Shown here one piece after another: positions 48,001 to 61,679 of a stretch of 64,000 bases of DNA. Source of the DNA: Cristatella mucedo (taxonomy: Eukaryota > Bryozoa > Phylactolaemata > Cristatellidae). The notes beneath the pieces are model-generated. The model did not search any database. It was not told the DNA's origin and saw nothing but the letters and a program-made list of their open reading frames with translations. How positions within the stretch are numbered: the stretch's first letter is position 1; every line of letters begins with the position of its first letter. Both the position numbers and the translations under genes were made by a program. The stretch covers positions 3,355,001 to 3,419,000 of the forward strand of contig WPIO01000032.1 of assembly GCA_009760855.2 (NCBI GenBank). Reading direction: 5' to 3'.

Positions 48001-50567
48001 GAGTCGAAAGCTCCAAGATAGAGAAAGACATAGGCTGGATAACGTCAGTACAGGCCAACGGGCAGGCAGGAAGTCCGGAGCATGCCTCGCCGAGTGTCTC
48101 CTGACCGGTGCAACACTTGGCCGGATCGAGCTGGCTGCTAGCCCAAGTTGGCAGTAGCCACGGTGAGCAGGGTGAGAAAGTCGACTTTTTAATAATAATA
48201 ATACTTTCGATATAGCGCCCTCAGAAAACTCAATCTCTTCCTTGGCACTTTACATTTAACTTTTGAAAGTTGACCTTGCAGTAGACCTGTTTAGTTGACC
48301 TCGTCTAGTAAAGTTGACCTCGTTTAGGAAAGGTTAGCAAAGACTGCGTGTGCAGAGTCAACTCTTGGGTGCCCCCATAGCTGGGCCTAAGCCGAGACCA
48401 GGAGACATATGCAACTTCCACCCAGCCTCCATGCTGCCGTTCCTATTTAAGACACGACGAATTTCGTCAGATTGGCAAAACTCTTATATCAATGCATCAA
48501 ACCTCGCAAGCAATTTCCAACCAGGTTTTAGAGTTTATCAGCCCACTAAGTCAGCACTTGTTGGGAGTGTATAACCACCTTCTTAGGAATCCTGACTTAG
48601 GTCAAGTATCTCTGCTAGATATGCTGTATCTCTCGGCATCGACTGATACCATCGATCACCAAATTCTTCATGGCACCAATTATCTCGCCTACACGTCGCA
48701 ATAATTCTATCTTAGTGGGAGATTTCTGAGCGCTAATGTCAACAGGCAACCATCATTCAGGGAGCCTTCAAAATAAGGGGCAGCCTCATGGATCTGTTCT
48801 TGGTCCACTTTTTTTTTTACTGCTGATACACACGTCGAATCATATACGTTTGTATGCTGCCAAAGCCAGCACTCTGATTGACGTCACAGCATCCCCTGAC
48901 TTTACATTTAAAAAAGAACCTAAAACATACCTATTCCTTATATAAGTTTTTTCTGCCCACGTTAACGACTCTTGGTGTGTGTATGCGTGCTGATATAGTG
49001 CATGTTATTAGTAATCAATTGATTTGCTTCCTTTTCAGGGTATACCAAGTGCCTAGATAGACTGCGATTTATTTCTCTCAAGTTGCCATACTAATGTCTT
49101 ATTACTACTATTATTGCACCAGCAAACCTAGCGAGCTTTACTTTAAGACATACCGCCAAAGATATCATATCATGTGCTATTGCATTTCATAGCAACCTAA
49201 AAATATCTTCGTTGTAGAGAGCCTATCCTTAGAGAATGACTGAGATCGATCGGGGAGGCGACGGGATCGATACTGATTGCATGTTGACCCTCCAGCCACT
49301 TGTGGGCCTCTGTTAGTAAGCAGCCTTTCGGTCGTTTTAGCTCATTCCTGCTAGTTCAGCATAAGGGCGAACTGGGTAGTGATGTAGAATTATCCCCTAT
49401 TACAAAGCTACGATGTATTCCCTAGGGTATTTATCGGTCATTCAAATAGGGAAGACCGATGGAGTAATTGTCGCAGAACGTGACACAAGTTAGGCAAGCT
49501 GCCTAGCGCTATGCATAAAAAAACTACTCTGCTTACATACATCACTAACTAGCACTATATGTGAAAAAGTCTTTGGACTTGCACCACCTTATACTTACCT
49601 TCCTTACTTTTGTATTACTTTATAAGAGCCTCGGAACTTCCTTCCCCCATATGTAAAGTACCTACTAAGAGATTTGGCTCTCTTGGTGTGCTACATTAAT
49701 TAATTAGTATTCCTATTAGTGTAGCCAACGATTACGGCCGGCTGCACATATTTACTTAAATTACGCAAGTAGCTCTTTAGAAGAACGCAGCAGCAATCAG
49801 AATGACCATTGCCACCACTCTACCGGACGTACTAATCAAGTAAGACAGCGGCCGGTGGGCTGCTCGACTCACGTCGCGAGAACGAAAACGTGTCGCTCCA
49901 GTTAAGACAGCTGCGTTTGCGGTTGCTTCGACAAACGGGTTCGGAGGACGGCAAGGCGTGGAAAGAAACTGACAAAGCGAGCGCTAGACTCAACTGCACT
50001 CGCACGCGGCTGCAGACGAGCCAGCTCGACCGCGCAGGCTCGCGTGCGACGGAATTTTCAGAAAAGTGCACGCTCGCTGTTTTTAAGACTCGGCCTAGTG
50101 CCGTAAAAATAGTGCGGCCGACTCTTGCTTTCTGCTTAAAAGGGCTACTGGTGGACACGCAGCGGAACTACAAGGCACCCTTTTACTTCTGCGCCGTGAC
50201 TCAGCTCGTGGCTGGAGCCCTTTTCACCGCCAACCTCCTGGTGCACAGGCGGCAGAGGACGCAGCCCGAGGCTCGCTTCGAGCTGGAGCAGACGCTGCCA
50301 TCGCCTAGCAGCACCGCAACCGATAAAGAGGAGACCGACTGCCAAGCCCGGCCGCTCAGCACCAGCCGAGCCACGATGGCGGCCAGCGTCCAAGTTCTCC
50401 GTCCACTCAGCCTCGTTGTCGCCAAGCGGCAGAGCATTTTTTCTAGCTTCAATTTTGATGACGATCTTTACGCTTGCTACCTAAGTCGACAAAACCTGGC
50501 CGTTAGCACCGCAACTATCGGAAGGGACGCTCGAGGAGGAAGGGACACACCGGAGCCTGACAGGTAG
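30536..50567 (+). CDS. SLC16-like monocarboxylate transporter, complete seven-exon gene
   Basis: Predicted plasma-membrane transporter of the major facilitator superfamily, SLC16 (MCT) family; members typically carry lactate, pyruvate, aromatic amino acids or thyroid hormone, often with protons. Exons are 30536-30836, 35950-36093, 42406-42549, 45234-45472, 45571-46039, 46135-46260 and 50143-50567. All introns are GT-AG and phases match at every junction (1,1,1,0,1,1), giving 1848 nt and 615 residues. The N-terminal signature DGGWGW is at residues 91-96, just before TM1. The second signature, [20 protein letters not shown], is at 214-233 before TM5. Lys114 in TM1 and the Asp374/Arg378 pair in TM8 match the functional Lys38 and Asp/Arg pair of MCT1. 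The TM6-7 loop is short (about residues 273-322) and the cytoplasmic C-tail is about 110 residues. Start chosen at 30536: the only ATG of this frame before the signature, with A at -3. Substrate and subfamily cannot be assigned by eye. Confidence 0.95.
32540..33860 (-). mobile_element. Old L2 LINE copy carrying a nested SINE
   Basis: Minus-strand homology to the linker and endonuclease regions of the 23-26-kb element. Shared stretches include CAGTAAACCACAGG and TCATCTTG-like text near 33020 and the block at 33720-33850 matching 25880-26060. It is strongly diverged. The SINE at 33193-33373 interrupts it. Confidence 0.6.
33193..33373 (+). mobile_element. tRNA-derived SINE, family 2, with ATCAATGT target duplication
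   Basis: The 181-bp element begins GAGCCGTGATGGCACACTAG (tRNA-like 5' head with A-box-like TAGTTAAGGCGG). A B-box-like GTGGATTCGATTCC and a body with TATCGCCACTGCAAGAGGTG follow. The element closes with GAGGCTGTTGAATCAGGTAG and a TTTA-type tail. ATCAATGT is repeated exactly at 33185-33192 and 33374-33381. Confidence 0.88.
33900..34558. other. Unexplained 215-codon minus-strand open frame in intron 1
   Basis: 33928-34575 is open on the minus strand. The sequence has no recognised domain and runs into the CT repeat. It may be the 5' part of the neighbouring old LINE or chance. Confidence 0.25.
34558..34834 (+). repeat. CT-rich minisatellite (CTCTCACTCTCT-type units)
   Basis: (CT)n interrupted by CA and TT at short, irregular intervals, ending in about 40 bp of pure CT. 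Ser-Leu frames here are artefacts. It lies in transporter intron 1. Confidence 0.95.
35950..36093 (+). CDS. MCT-like exon 2: TM1 and start of TM2
   Basis: Acceptor TTGTAG precedes 35950 and donor GTAAAG begins at 36094. Encodes residues 102-148 and both split codons. TM1 reads [20 protein letters not shown]; the VEKS lysine (Lys114) aligns with Lys38 of MCT1. It continues into TSWVGSL, the usual TM2 entrance. Intron 1 is about 5.1 kb. Confidence 0.92.
36865..37170 (-). mobile_element. LINE 3' end, divergent lineage
   Basis: (AAT)n, GTGACCTAAGAGAACAAAAT and CTCTCTTCAGCCACTTTATA, then ACTGAATCATGCACAGTTCA and AAATAAAGACAAGTTCATTT. The last two occur in the same order at 39.9 kb. Confidence 0.6.
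37218..37312 (+). repeat. (TA)n microsatellite
   Basis: About 90 bp of TA with a few G substitutions, in transporter intron 2. Confidence 0.97.
37986..38150 (+). mobile_element. tRNA-derived SINE, family 2
   Basis: TGAGCCGTGATGGCTCACAA, GGGTCGTGGGTTTGAATCC, TCGCCGCTAGATGTGATGGT and GAGGCTGTTAAATCAGCTAG follow the same order as the 33.2-kb copy. Confidence 0.85.
38153..38540. mobile_element. L2 LINE pieces in inverted orientation
   Basis: 38153-38350 is a minus-strand tail plus 3' UTR (AGTGCCCTCGGAGAACTTAA; GCATGCACAGTCTCAGCACT). 38400-38540 reads as a plus-strand C-terminal relic (TGGAAGATCGTGTCAACAGT; GCCTGGAATTCTCTACAGAC). Confidence 0.6.
39055..39255 (+). mobile_element. Worn L2 LINE C-terminal relic
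   Basis: TATGCACTCAAAGCTGGAAC and AAATTAAGCTAAAACTCTAT resemble the end of the LINE coding region. Strongly diverged. Confidence 0.35.
39685..40270 (-). mobile_element. LINE 3' end, divergent lineage
   Basis: (AAT)n at 39689-39709, TATAGCACCCTAGGAGAACA, CATGCACTGAATCGTGCACA, AGTGAGTTCCAGACTTTCGA and ACGGGTTTCAATTAAATGTG. It shares the lineage of the 36.9-kb and 58.8-kb pieces. Confidence 0.65.
40270..42400. other. Transporter intron 2, distal part
   Basis: Mostly AT-rich, no gene. 41640-42300 is more GC-rich and CpG-containing, with small frames lacking any known motif. Confidence 0.35.
41225..41300 (+). mobile_element. Possible LINE tail
   Basis: GAAGTGCCTAGAAAGAGGTT TAAGT matches the tail start; the rest is degraded. 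Confidence 0.5.
42406..42549 (+). CDS. MCT-like exon 3: TM2-TM3
   Basis: Acceptor CTGACAG precedes 42406 and donor GTGAGT begins at 42550. Encodes residues 150-196. It contains the SARYSCR loop (the RFGCR loop of other family members) and TM3, [15 protein letters not shown]. Intron 2 is about 6.3 kb. Confidence 0.93.
42590..42662 (+). mobile_element. L2 LINE tail fragment
   Basis: TTACAGCATATGCAAAGTGCCTAGAAAGATAT is a worn copy of the LINE 3' end (first 20 bases TTACAGCATATGCAAAGTGC). It abuts the minus-strand copy that follows, making a tail-to-tail inverted pair in transporter intron 3. Confidence 0.6.
42664..43990 (-). mobile_element. L2-clade LINE 3' half, interrupted by a nested insertion
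   Basis: The tail lies at 42664-42740, followed by 3' UTR and C-terminal coding sequence up to about 43990. Minus-strand reading gives [40 protein letters not shown] and [20 protein letters not shown]. Near 43915 the RT motif FYADDN is followed by a stop. A plus-strand LINE tail is inserted at 42897-43059. Confidence 0.85.
42897..43059 (+). mobile_element. Nested 5'-truncated L2 LINE insertion with AAGGAC target duplication
   Basis: The 163-bp piece contains only the last part of the LINE 3' UTR, the tail (AAGCGCCTCGAGAGAGATTA...) and (ATT)n. It is flanked by AAGGAC at 42891-42896 and 43060-43065. Removing it restores the minus-strand LINE sequence CACATCAAGGACGAATCAC seen in other copies. 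Confidence 0.85.
44290..44955 (+). mobile_element. L2-clade LINE reverse transcriptase fragment
   Basis: Reads [20 protein letters not shown] (44292 on), [40 protein letters not shown] and FHFYVYDT, then a TAG codon and LYLCFD. These are RT domains 1-5 of the L2/CR1 group, with stops and one frameshift. The copy ends abruptly at GGGCAAACC where a (TA)n microsatellite begins. It lies in transporter intron 3. Confidence 0.88.
44952..45062 (+). repeat. (TA)n/(TATG)n microsatellite
   Basis: TA repeats with ATGCATA and ATGTATG interruptions, ending in GCGTGCGTGCGTG. It begins at the break-off point of a LINE copy. Confidence 0.95.
45234..45472 (+). CDS. MCT-like exon 4: TM4-TM6
   Basis: Acceptor CACTGCAG precedes 45234 and donor GTAAGT begins at 45473. 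Encodes residues 198-276, including [11 protein letters not shown] (TM4), the second MCT signature at 214-233 and TM5-TM6. It ends in phase 0 after the basic RPLRR, at the start of the central loop. Confidence 0.95.
45571..46039 (+). CDS. MCT-like exon 5: central loop and TM7-TM10
   Basis: The largest coding exon, residues 277-432. Acceptor CATACAG precedes 45571 and donor GTAAGT begins at 46040. A Ser/Thr-rich short loop leads to ILKNPRF, then TM7 and TM8 ([20 protein letters not shown]) with Asp374 and Arg378 four apart, as in MCT1. Introns 4 and 5 on either side are only 98 and 95 bp. Confidence 0.95.
46135..46260 (+). CDS. MCT-like exon 6: TM10-TM11
   Basis: Acceptor TTCTAG precedes 46135 and donor GTAAGA begins at 46261. 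Encodes residues 434-474. The segments [10 protein letters not shown] and [18 protein letters not shown] match the family pattern before TM11 (VDLVG followed by GLLLLFQG and GPP). A LINE fragment begins about 50 bp into the following intron. Confidence 0.93.
46313..47135 (+). mobile_element. L2 LINE C-terminal and 3' end, degraded
   Basis: Contains [62 protein letters not shown] and [20 protein letters not shown]. It ends in the tail AAGTGCCTAGAAAGAGATTT and a TTA-type repeat. It starts about 50 bp after the exon 6 donor of the transporter. Confidence 0.8.
47237..47400 (+). mobile_element. tRNA-derived SINE, family 1
   Basis: GCTGGTTTGGCCCAGTGGTT AAGGTGCTCG-type head, GATCGTGGGCTCGAGCC B-box, then AAAGCACCTGAATAGAGATT and the ACGCTATACAAACGAATTAT end. 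An extra stretch lies between the A- and B-boxes, as in the 20.1-kb copy. It is in transporter intron 6. Confidence 0.85.
47430..47512 (+). mobile_element. Possible SINE family 2 head fragment
   Basis: TAGCTCACAGGTAAGGCGAC resembles an A-box and GTGGATTTGAATATCGC a B-box, followed by GGCAATACTTTATTG as in the family 2 body. Only the head is recognisable. Confidence 0.4.
48185..48262 (-). mobile_element. L2 LINE tail fragment
   Basis: (AAT)n followed by ATATAGCGCCCTCAGAAAAC and TCAATCTCTTCCTTGGCACT: an isolated minus-strand tail. Confidence 0.7.
48395..49110 (+). mobile_element. L2 LINE fragment (RT and 3' end), heavily degraded
   Basis: [40 protein letters not shown] and the C-terminal [14 protein letters not shown] are recognisable, followed by the tail AAGTGCCTAGATAGACTGCG near 49049. 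Large internal deletions are present. It lies in transporter intron 6. Confidence 0.7.
49555..49722 (+). mobile_element. L2 LINE tail fragment
   Basis: AAAGTACCTACTAAGAGATT followed by TGGCTCTCTTGGTGTGCTAC is the LINE 3' tail, closest to the 47.1-kb copy. Confidence 0.6.
50143..50567 (+). CDS. MCT-like exon 7: TM12, C-terminal tail and stop
   Basis: The acceptor is TTCTGCTTAAAAG, a modest polypyrimidine tract. Residues 476-615: [20 protein letters not shown] leads into TM12 ([13 protein letters not shown]), followed by a basic HRRQR and a 110-residue hydrophilic tail. The frame ends at TAG 50565-50567. The sequence CAG|GTAGGC overlaps the stop and could be read as a donor, so an alternative longer C-terminus is possible; I prefer the stop because poly(A) signals follow within 190 bp. 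Confidence 0.88.
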
Positions 50568-50639
50568 GCGGCGCCGACGAGCGCCATCAACGAAGAATCG
50601 CACAGGCGAGGCATTGAAATAACAGCCAATCACTCAGGG

Positions 50640-50950
50640 CAGCGACAGACGCTCTTACTCAGGGGTCAGTAAAATTGCCGTGACCGCTGCCGCGATATAG
50701 TCGCGGGGCGGCGGCTTCGGCAGCTCGCGAGCCGCTGGACCTTCGTCCAATAAAGTGGTTTTTATTCTCTCGCTCGAGTTTCGGCTCGTCGAGCCCAGGC
50801 GAGCTCTAACACAGGGGTAGGTAAAATTGGCTTCCGAGCGCGTTGTCGTGACTTAGTCCTTTCGCGAGCCACCGAATCTTCGTCCAATAAAGTACTTTAC
50901 ATTGCCGCTCAGCCAGAACATCCAATGCAGCTCGCATTGCTAAGAAGCTG
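50640..50950 (+). promoter_or_regulatory. Duplicated 3' UTR segment with two poly(A) signals
   Basis: AATAAA occurs at 50749-50754 and 50886-50891, each inside the same context, CTTCGTCCAATAAAGT. Each is preceded about 75-90 bp upstream by AGGGGT..GTAAAATTG. The block is therefore a degenerate tandem duplication with a period near 140-150 bp. The first signal lies about 180 bp after the transporter stop codon, so these are likely alternative cleavage sites. Confidence 0.6.
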
Positions 50951-52280
50951 AATACATGATCCGTCGTCAAAGCTGATTTACTGAAGAGTAAGCGGCTGAA
51001 GACAGTACCTACATAAATACAACAACGACTATAGCAGCTGATGCATTGACAACTCTTGCAGTGTCGCCGACCATGCATGTCACTGAGGTTCGACATGACG
51101 ATATTTTGCCGTACCCACCAAGGAGCCATTTTCTGGTCCAGAAAATGTTACGACAGGTACCGACATAAGTAACCCAAGCCATGGGACTCAACTCATCTAG
51201 CGACAGCAGACTAACGCAGGCCATTGCTAACCAGCATCACTCCGGTGGCCAAGGCTAAAAAGTCAAAAGAACAAATTGTGCTGAGTATTCAAAGGTTCCT
51301 CGCTTTAATCCTAAAAGCACTGTGTTTGGCAACTGATCACGGAAAGACAGCCATCATCAATGTGGAAGTGACATAGAGGAAACGATGGCAAAGAATGTTT
51401 GTTCGAGAGCAGAACTACTGACACGTTGCATTCCATCTAGTCTACATCCTCTACGGTCGTGTTCAAGCAATTCTTCAGAGTAGGCCTGGAACTTTACACG
51501 CTCGGCAAGTCCCTGAAAACCATTGAACTCAGCCAGTGCATCTTGTCATTCATTTAGGACTACCAAGATTTAATGTGAGAAAGTGGTAGCATAAGCTTGT
51601 ACTCAAACTGCATGGCCATTTCATGACAGGGACATGCAGCTGAAGCCATTTCCAAGTCAGCAGTGCCGTTACGAGCAAGGTGCGAGTTCGCAAAAACACG
51701 TACAGCTGTGCTAAGAGCGACAATTCACAGGCAACGGGACACTAAGGCCACTGCTAATTTAACAGATATGAAGTGGCATTACCCTCATGCACAACCACAA
51801 GCAAACACTGATGAAAGCTGGTCACTTTAAAAGATGCCGTTAAAGAGGATCAAGGTCGTAGCAGCCTTGCCCAAGAAATGAACTACGAAGGGCTCAAGCG
51901 AAAAAGGAACCAATTATAGGCAATGGGTACCCAGGATTAAAAAAAGAAAAGAAAAACATAGGGCAGCACACCCTGCTGTTGAATACATCTCCGACCTGCT
52001 AATATAAATCAACAGTGGACACTGTGGACTTTATTCGACTAAGTATGAAGTACACAGTAACATTGACCAAACAGCAATACTAGACGCTAGCTATCACTGG
52101 CCTACAACCAGCACCTCGGTTCGATCTGGGCCATATCCATGAAACGTCAGGAGTTCACCTTGAACCTGTAAGTAGAACCCATAATCACGTGCATCTGTAG
52201 TACACTAGCCTCAGATAACTTGTACAGCAGGAAAAAAGCAACAGAACAGATCAAGTTCAATACTTCAGAGATCAGAATAA
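50950..52280. other. Intergenic region between convergent genes
   Basis: No recognised element or gene; short frames only. Confidence 0.35.
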
Positions 52281-52284
52281 CAAT

Positions 52285-53090
52285 AATAACAACATTTTTG
52301 TACAGTGCCTTCAGAGAACTTAATCTTAATCTCTTTCTAGGCACTTTACATATGCTGTAAGAAAGCACGACCATACTGTTAGTGGTAATATGGACAATAT
52401 CAAATTGCATATTGCGATTAGTGGTAACATGCACATTCAACATACAAATATGGTTATTTGTAACATGCACAGTGTCAGTGTGCATAAGCACACAAAGGAA
52501 AAGTCCCCAGGACCAAGCAAACGCTGTGACAAACAGGTGCACTTTTAGCTTATTATTAAATGTCAAGTCAGGTGATGTTGTAACGTCAGTAGGGAGTGAG
52601 TTCCAAGCTTTGGGAGCATAGGAACCAAAAATACCCCTGGGGCTCTTCACTCTAGGGGGTTGAGGAGATACTTCAATAGGTTCCAGCTCAACCTCTTCAG
52701 AGATCAACCAATTTTGATTGGGTAGAGCCACGATCTCCAAAAGATTTGAGGTTCGAGGCATAGCTAGACTACGAGTCAGAAGAGCAAGTGGTACGATGCC
52801 TAGTCTGGTTGGGGAGTACTTCTGATGGGTTGGGGAGTACTTCTGATGGGTACGCTGGAGCTAACAAATGAATGGACCTAGATGTGAGTGATACGACCTT
52901 GAAGTCGATGCGCTACTTGACTGGCAGCCAGTAAAAGTAGGCGAGAAGTGGCAACCACGACGCTCACGACAGACAAGCCTAGCTGCCGAGTTTTGCACCA
53001 GCTGTAAGTGCCTGGTTGCATAGGCCGTTAGCCCTGCAAGCAGTGAGTTACAGAAGTCGAGAAGGAATTGTGGCATCCTAAGAGGACTAA
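52285..53090 (-). mobile_element. L2 LINE C-terminal and 3' end
   Basis: The tail is at 52295-52360 (TACAGTGCCTTCAGAGAACT). C-terminal coding text follows to about 53090 with [20 protein letters not shown] and [16 protein letters not shown]. An insert at about 52625-52730 reads VELEPIEVSPQPPRVKSPRG on the minus strand and is not typical of the other copies. Confidence 0.78.
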
Positions 53091-53404
53091 ATTTCTTTCT
53101 AGACTGGAAAGATGTGTCTCACTTAGGCTGGATAGATGTGTGATCTATTAGGCTGAGTCAAACCAGCAGAGCAACCACATGACCCAAAACATGTCAACGA
53201 AGTAACTGATTATTCTACTACACATTGACAACATATTTCCGGGCAGAAATGAAGAAATTGGGAAAATGTGTAGCTGAACCTCGGGTGGACCTACACTGTG
53301 CTCAACATCCCAAAGGGATATCTTTACATCGTCATCGGCACTTGAGCCTATGGCCTCTGACGTTCTAGAAGTGGAAGAATGCAAATGTAATTCTAGGTGC
53401 TAGA

Positions 53405-53640
53405 TGAAAATAATAATATTGCACTTGATAAAGCGCCCTCGGAGAACTTAATCTCTTTCTAGGCGCTTTACATTTGCTGCAAAGGAAAATGCGATTGAAT
53501 GGTAAAATCGTGCTTGAAAAACAAACAAAATGAATAAAATGGTTAGGGGTGACGTGCACCGGGTCAGCATGCAAATGTGGTTAGTGGTAGCATGCACAAA
53601 ACATACTATCAGTATAAAGGAAAAGTGCGAGGTCACGTTC
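53405..53640 (-). mobile_element. L2 LINE tail and 3' UTR
   Basis: TTGCACTTGATAAAGCGCCC, TCTTTCTAGGCGCTTTACAT, followed by 3' UTR (GTTAGGGGTGACGTGCACCG). Confidence 0.85.
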
Positions 53641-53944
53641 CAGAAGATTGAAGAGCTGCAATTACTACACTGAGCTGATAATAGTAGCCAATAGGTTTCG
53701 ACCTCTCCCCAATGCAAGCGATAATCATAAAAATCCCAAATACAGTCATGCTAAAGTTTGGTTGTTTAGTTGCTTGGCGCTTGTAAGAAAAACTACAAGT
53801 TGAAAGATCGTTTGCCATATCACCATGGCGTTTTAATTTTTTTTTTAGTAATTTGTTGGTGTAAATGCTTGTGATCACTATGATAAAAATGGTCTTTGAC
53901 CCGAGAAGCCCTAAGAGCGAGTCAATTTTCGGATCTTAGCCTTG

Positions 53945-54090
53945 GGGTAAGGAGCTTCACGACTTCACGATTCGGGTCACGGGTTCGAGTCCTGAAGCGG
54001 GCAATTCTTTGTTGCATACTGCAAGCAGGGTGATTGAGGCGTATGCTCTTTAGCAGCTACATAAATGAGGCTGTTAACCAGCTAACCACT
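53945..54090 (+). mobile_element. SINE family 2 variant
   Basis: CACGGGTTCGAGTCCTGAAG is the B-box, GGGCAATTCTTTGTTGCATA the body and AATGAGGCTGTTAACCAGCT the end. Confidence 0.65.
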
Positions 54091-54441
54091 ACTGTTACTA
54101 ACTGCCGAGGTCGATATGACACATTCTTATTTCTTCCTTATGCTATGATATCCCTCTTATGTTTAGTGCAGCGTACGTGACAGTTCAGCCAAATTTGTTG
54201 CACTTAAGTGCTGCTGGAAAACTGTATGTAGGCCCACAGCGACCGACGAACTATAGAATTAAGAAAACAGCCAGCTGCTCACGGACTAAAGAGGTCATCA
54301 ACAGAGCTCACAATGCAGAAAACATTGCATTTGAACCGGATAAAACTGTCCTTCTGGCAGTTCAAATATAAGTATGGAAATGAAAACAGCAGCTTTCGAA
54401 TGACATTTACTATAATCAAGCTTTCTCCAACCATAGGAGGT

Positions 54442-61369
<6,928 letters not shown>

Positions 61370-61539
61370 CTGAAATTTGGACGAGCACGAACGAGTTTCC
61401 AGTGCAAGCTATGAAAACCTGTCAGCAGCTATGAGGCAATAGCACACGACCTAGCCACAGCAAGCTATAATTTCACAAGCATAAGACATTAAGGTTCTAT
61501 AAATTCTTTCCATGTCTGACTATGCAGGTGCAAAGGCAA

Positions 61540-61662
61540 AGCATCCGTTGCTCGCCCCGACTAAGGTCTGGCTGAGGTCGTGGGCTCGAGCCCTGAGGCA
61601 TATGTGAAGCGCCTGGATAGGGATTTATTTCTCTTGGGGCGCTATACAAATGAATTATTTTA
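61540..61662 (+). mobile_element. SINE family 1, 5'-truncated
   Basis: GCTCGCCCCGACTAAGGTCT, GGTCGTGGGCTCGAGCCCTG, GTGAAGCGCCTGGATAGGGA and GGGGCGCTATACAAATGAAT. It lies about 170 bp upstream, in gene orientation, of the DDAH-like internal exon. Confidence 0.78.
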
Positions 61663-61679
61663 AATTTAAGGTCAACACG

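Noticed and set aside
49890-50142. Upstream part of the 225-codon frame as coding sequence
   Set aside because: The exon must start at 50143 to match the phase of exon 6 and the family; the upstream portion has no MCT similarity.
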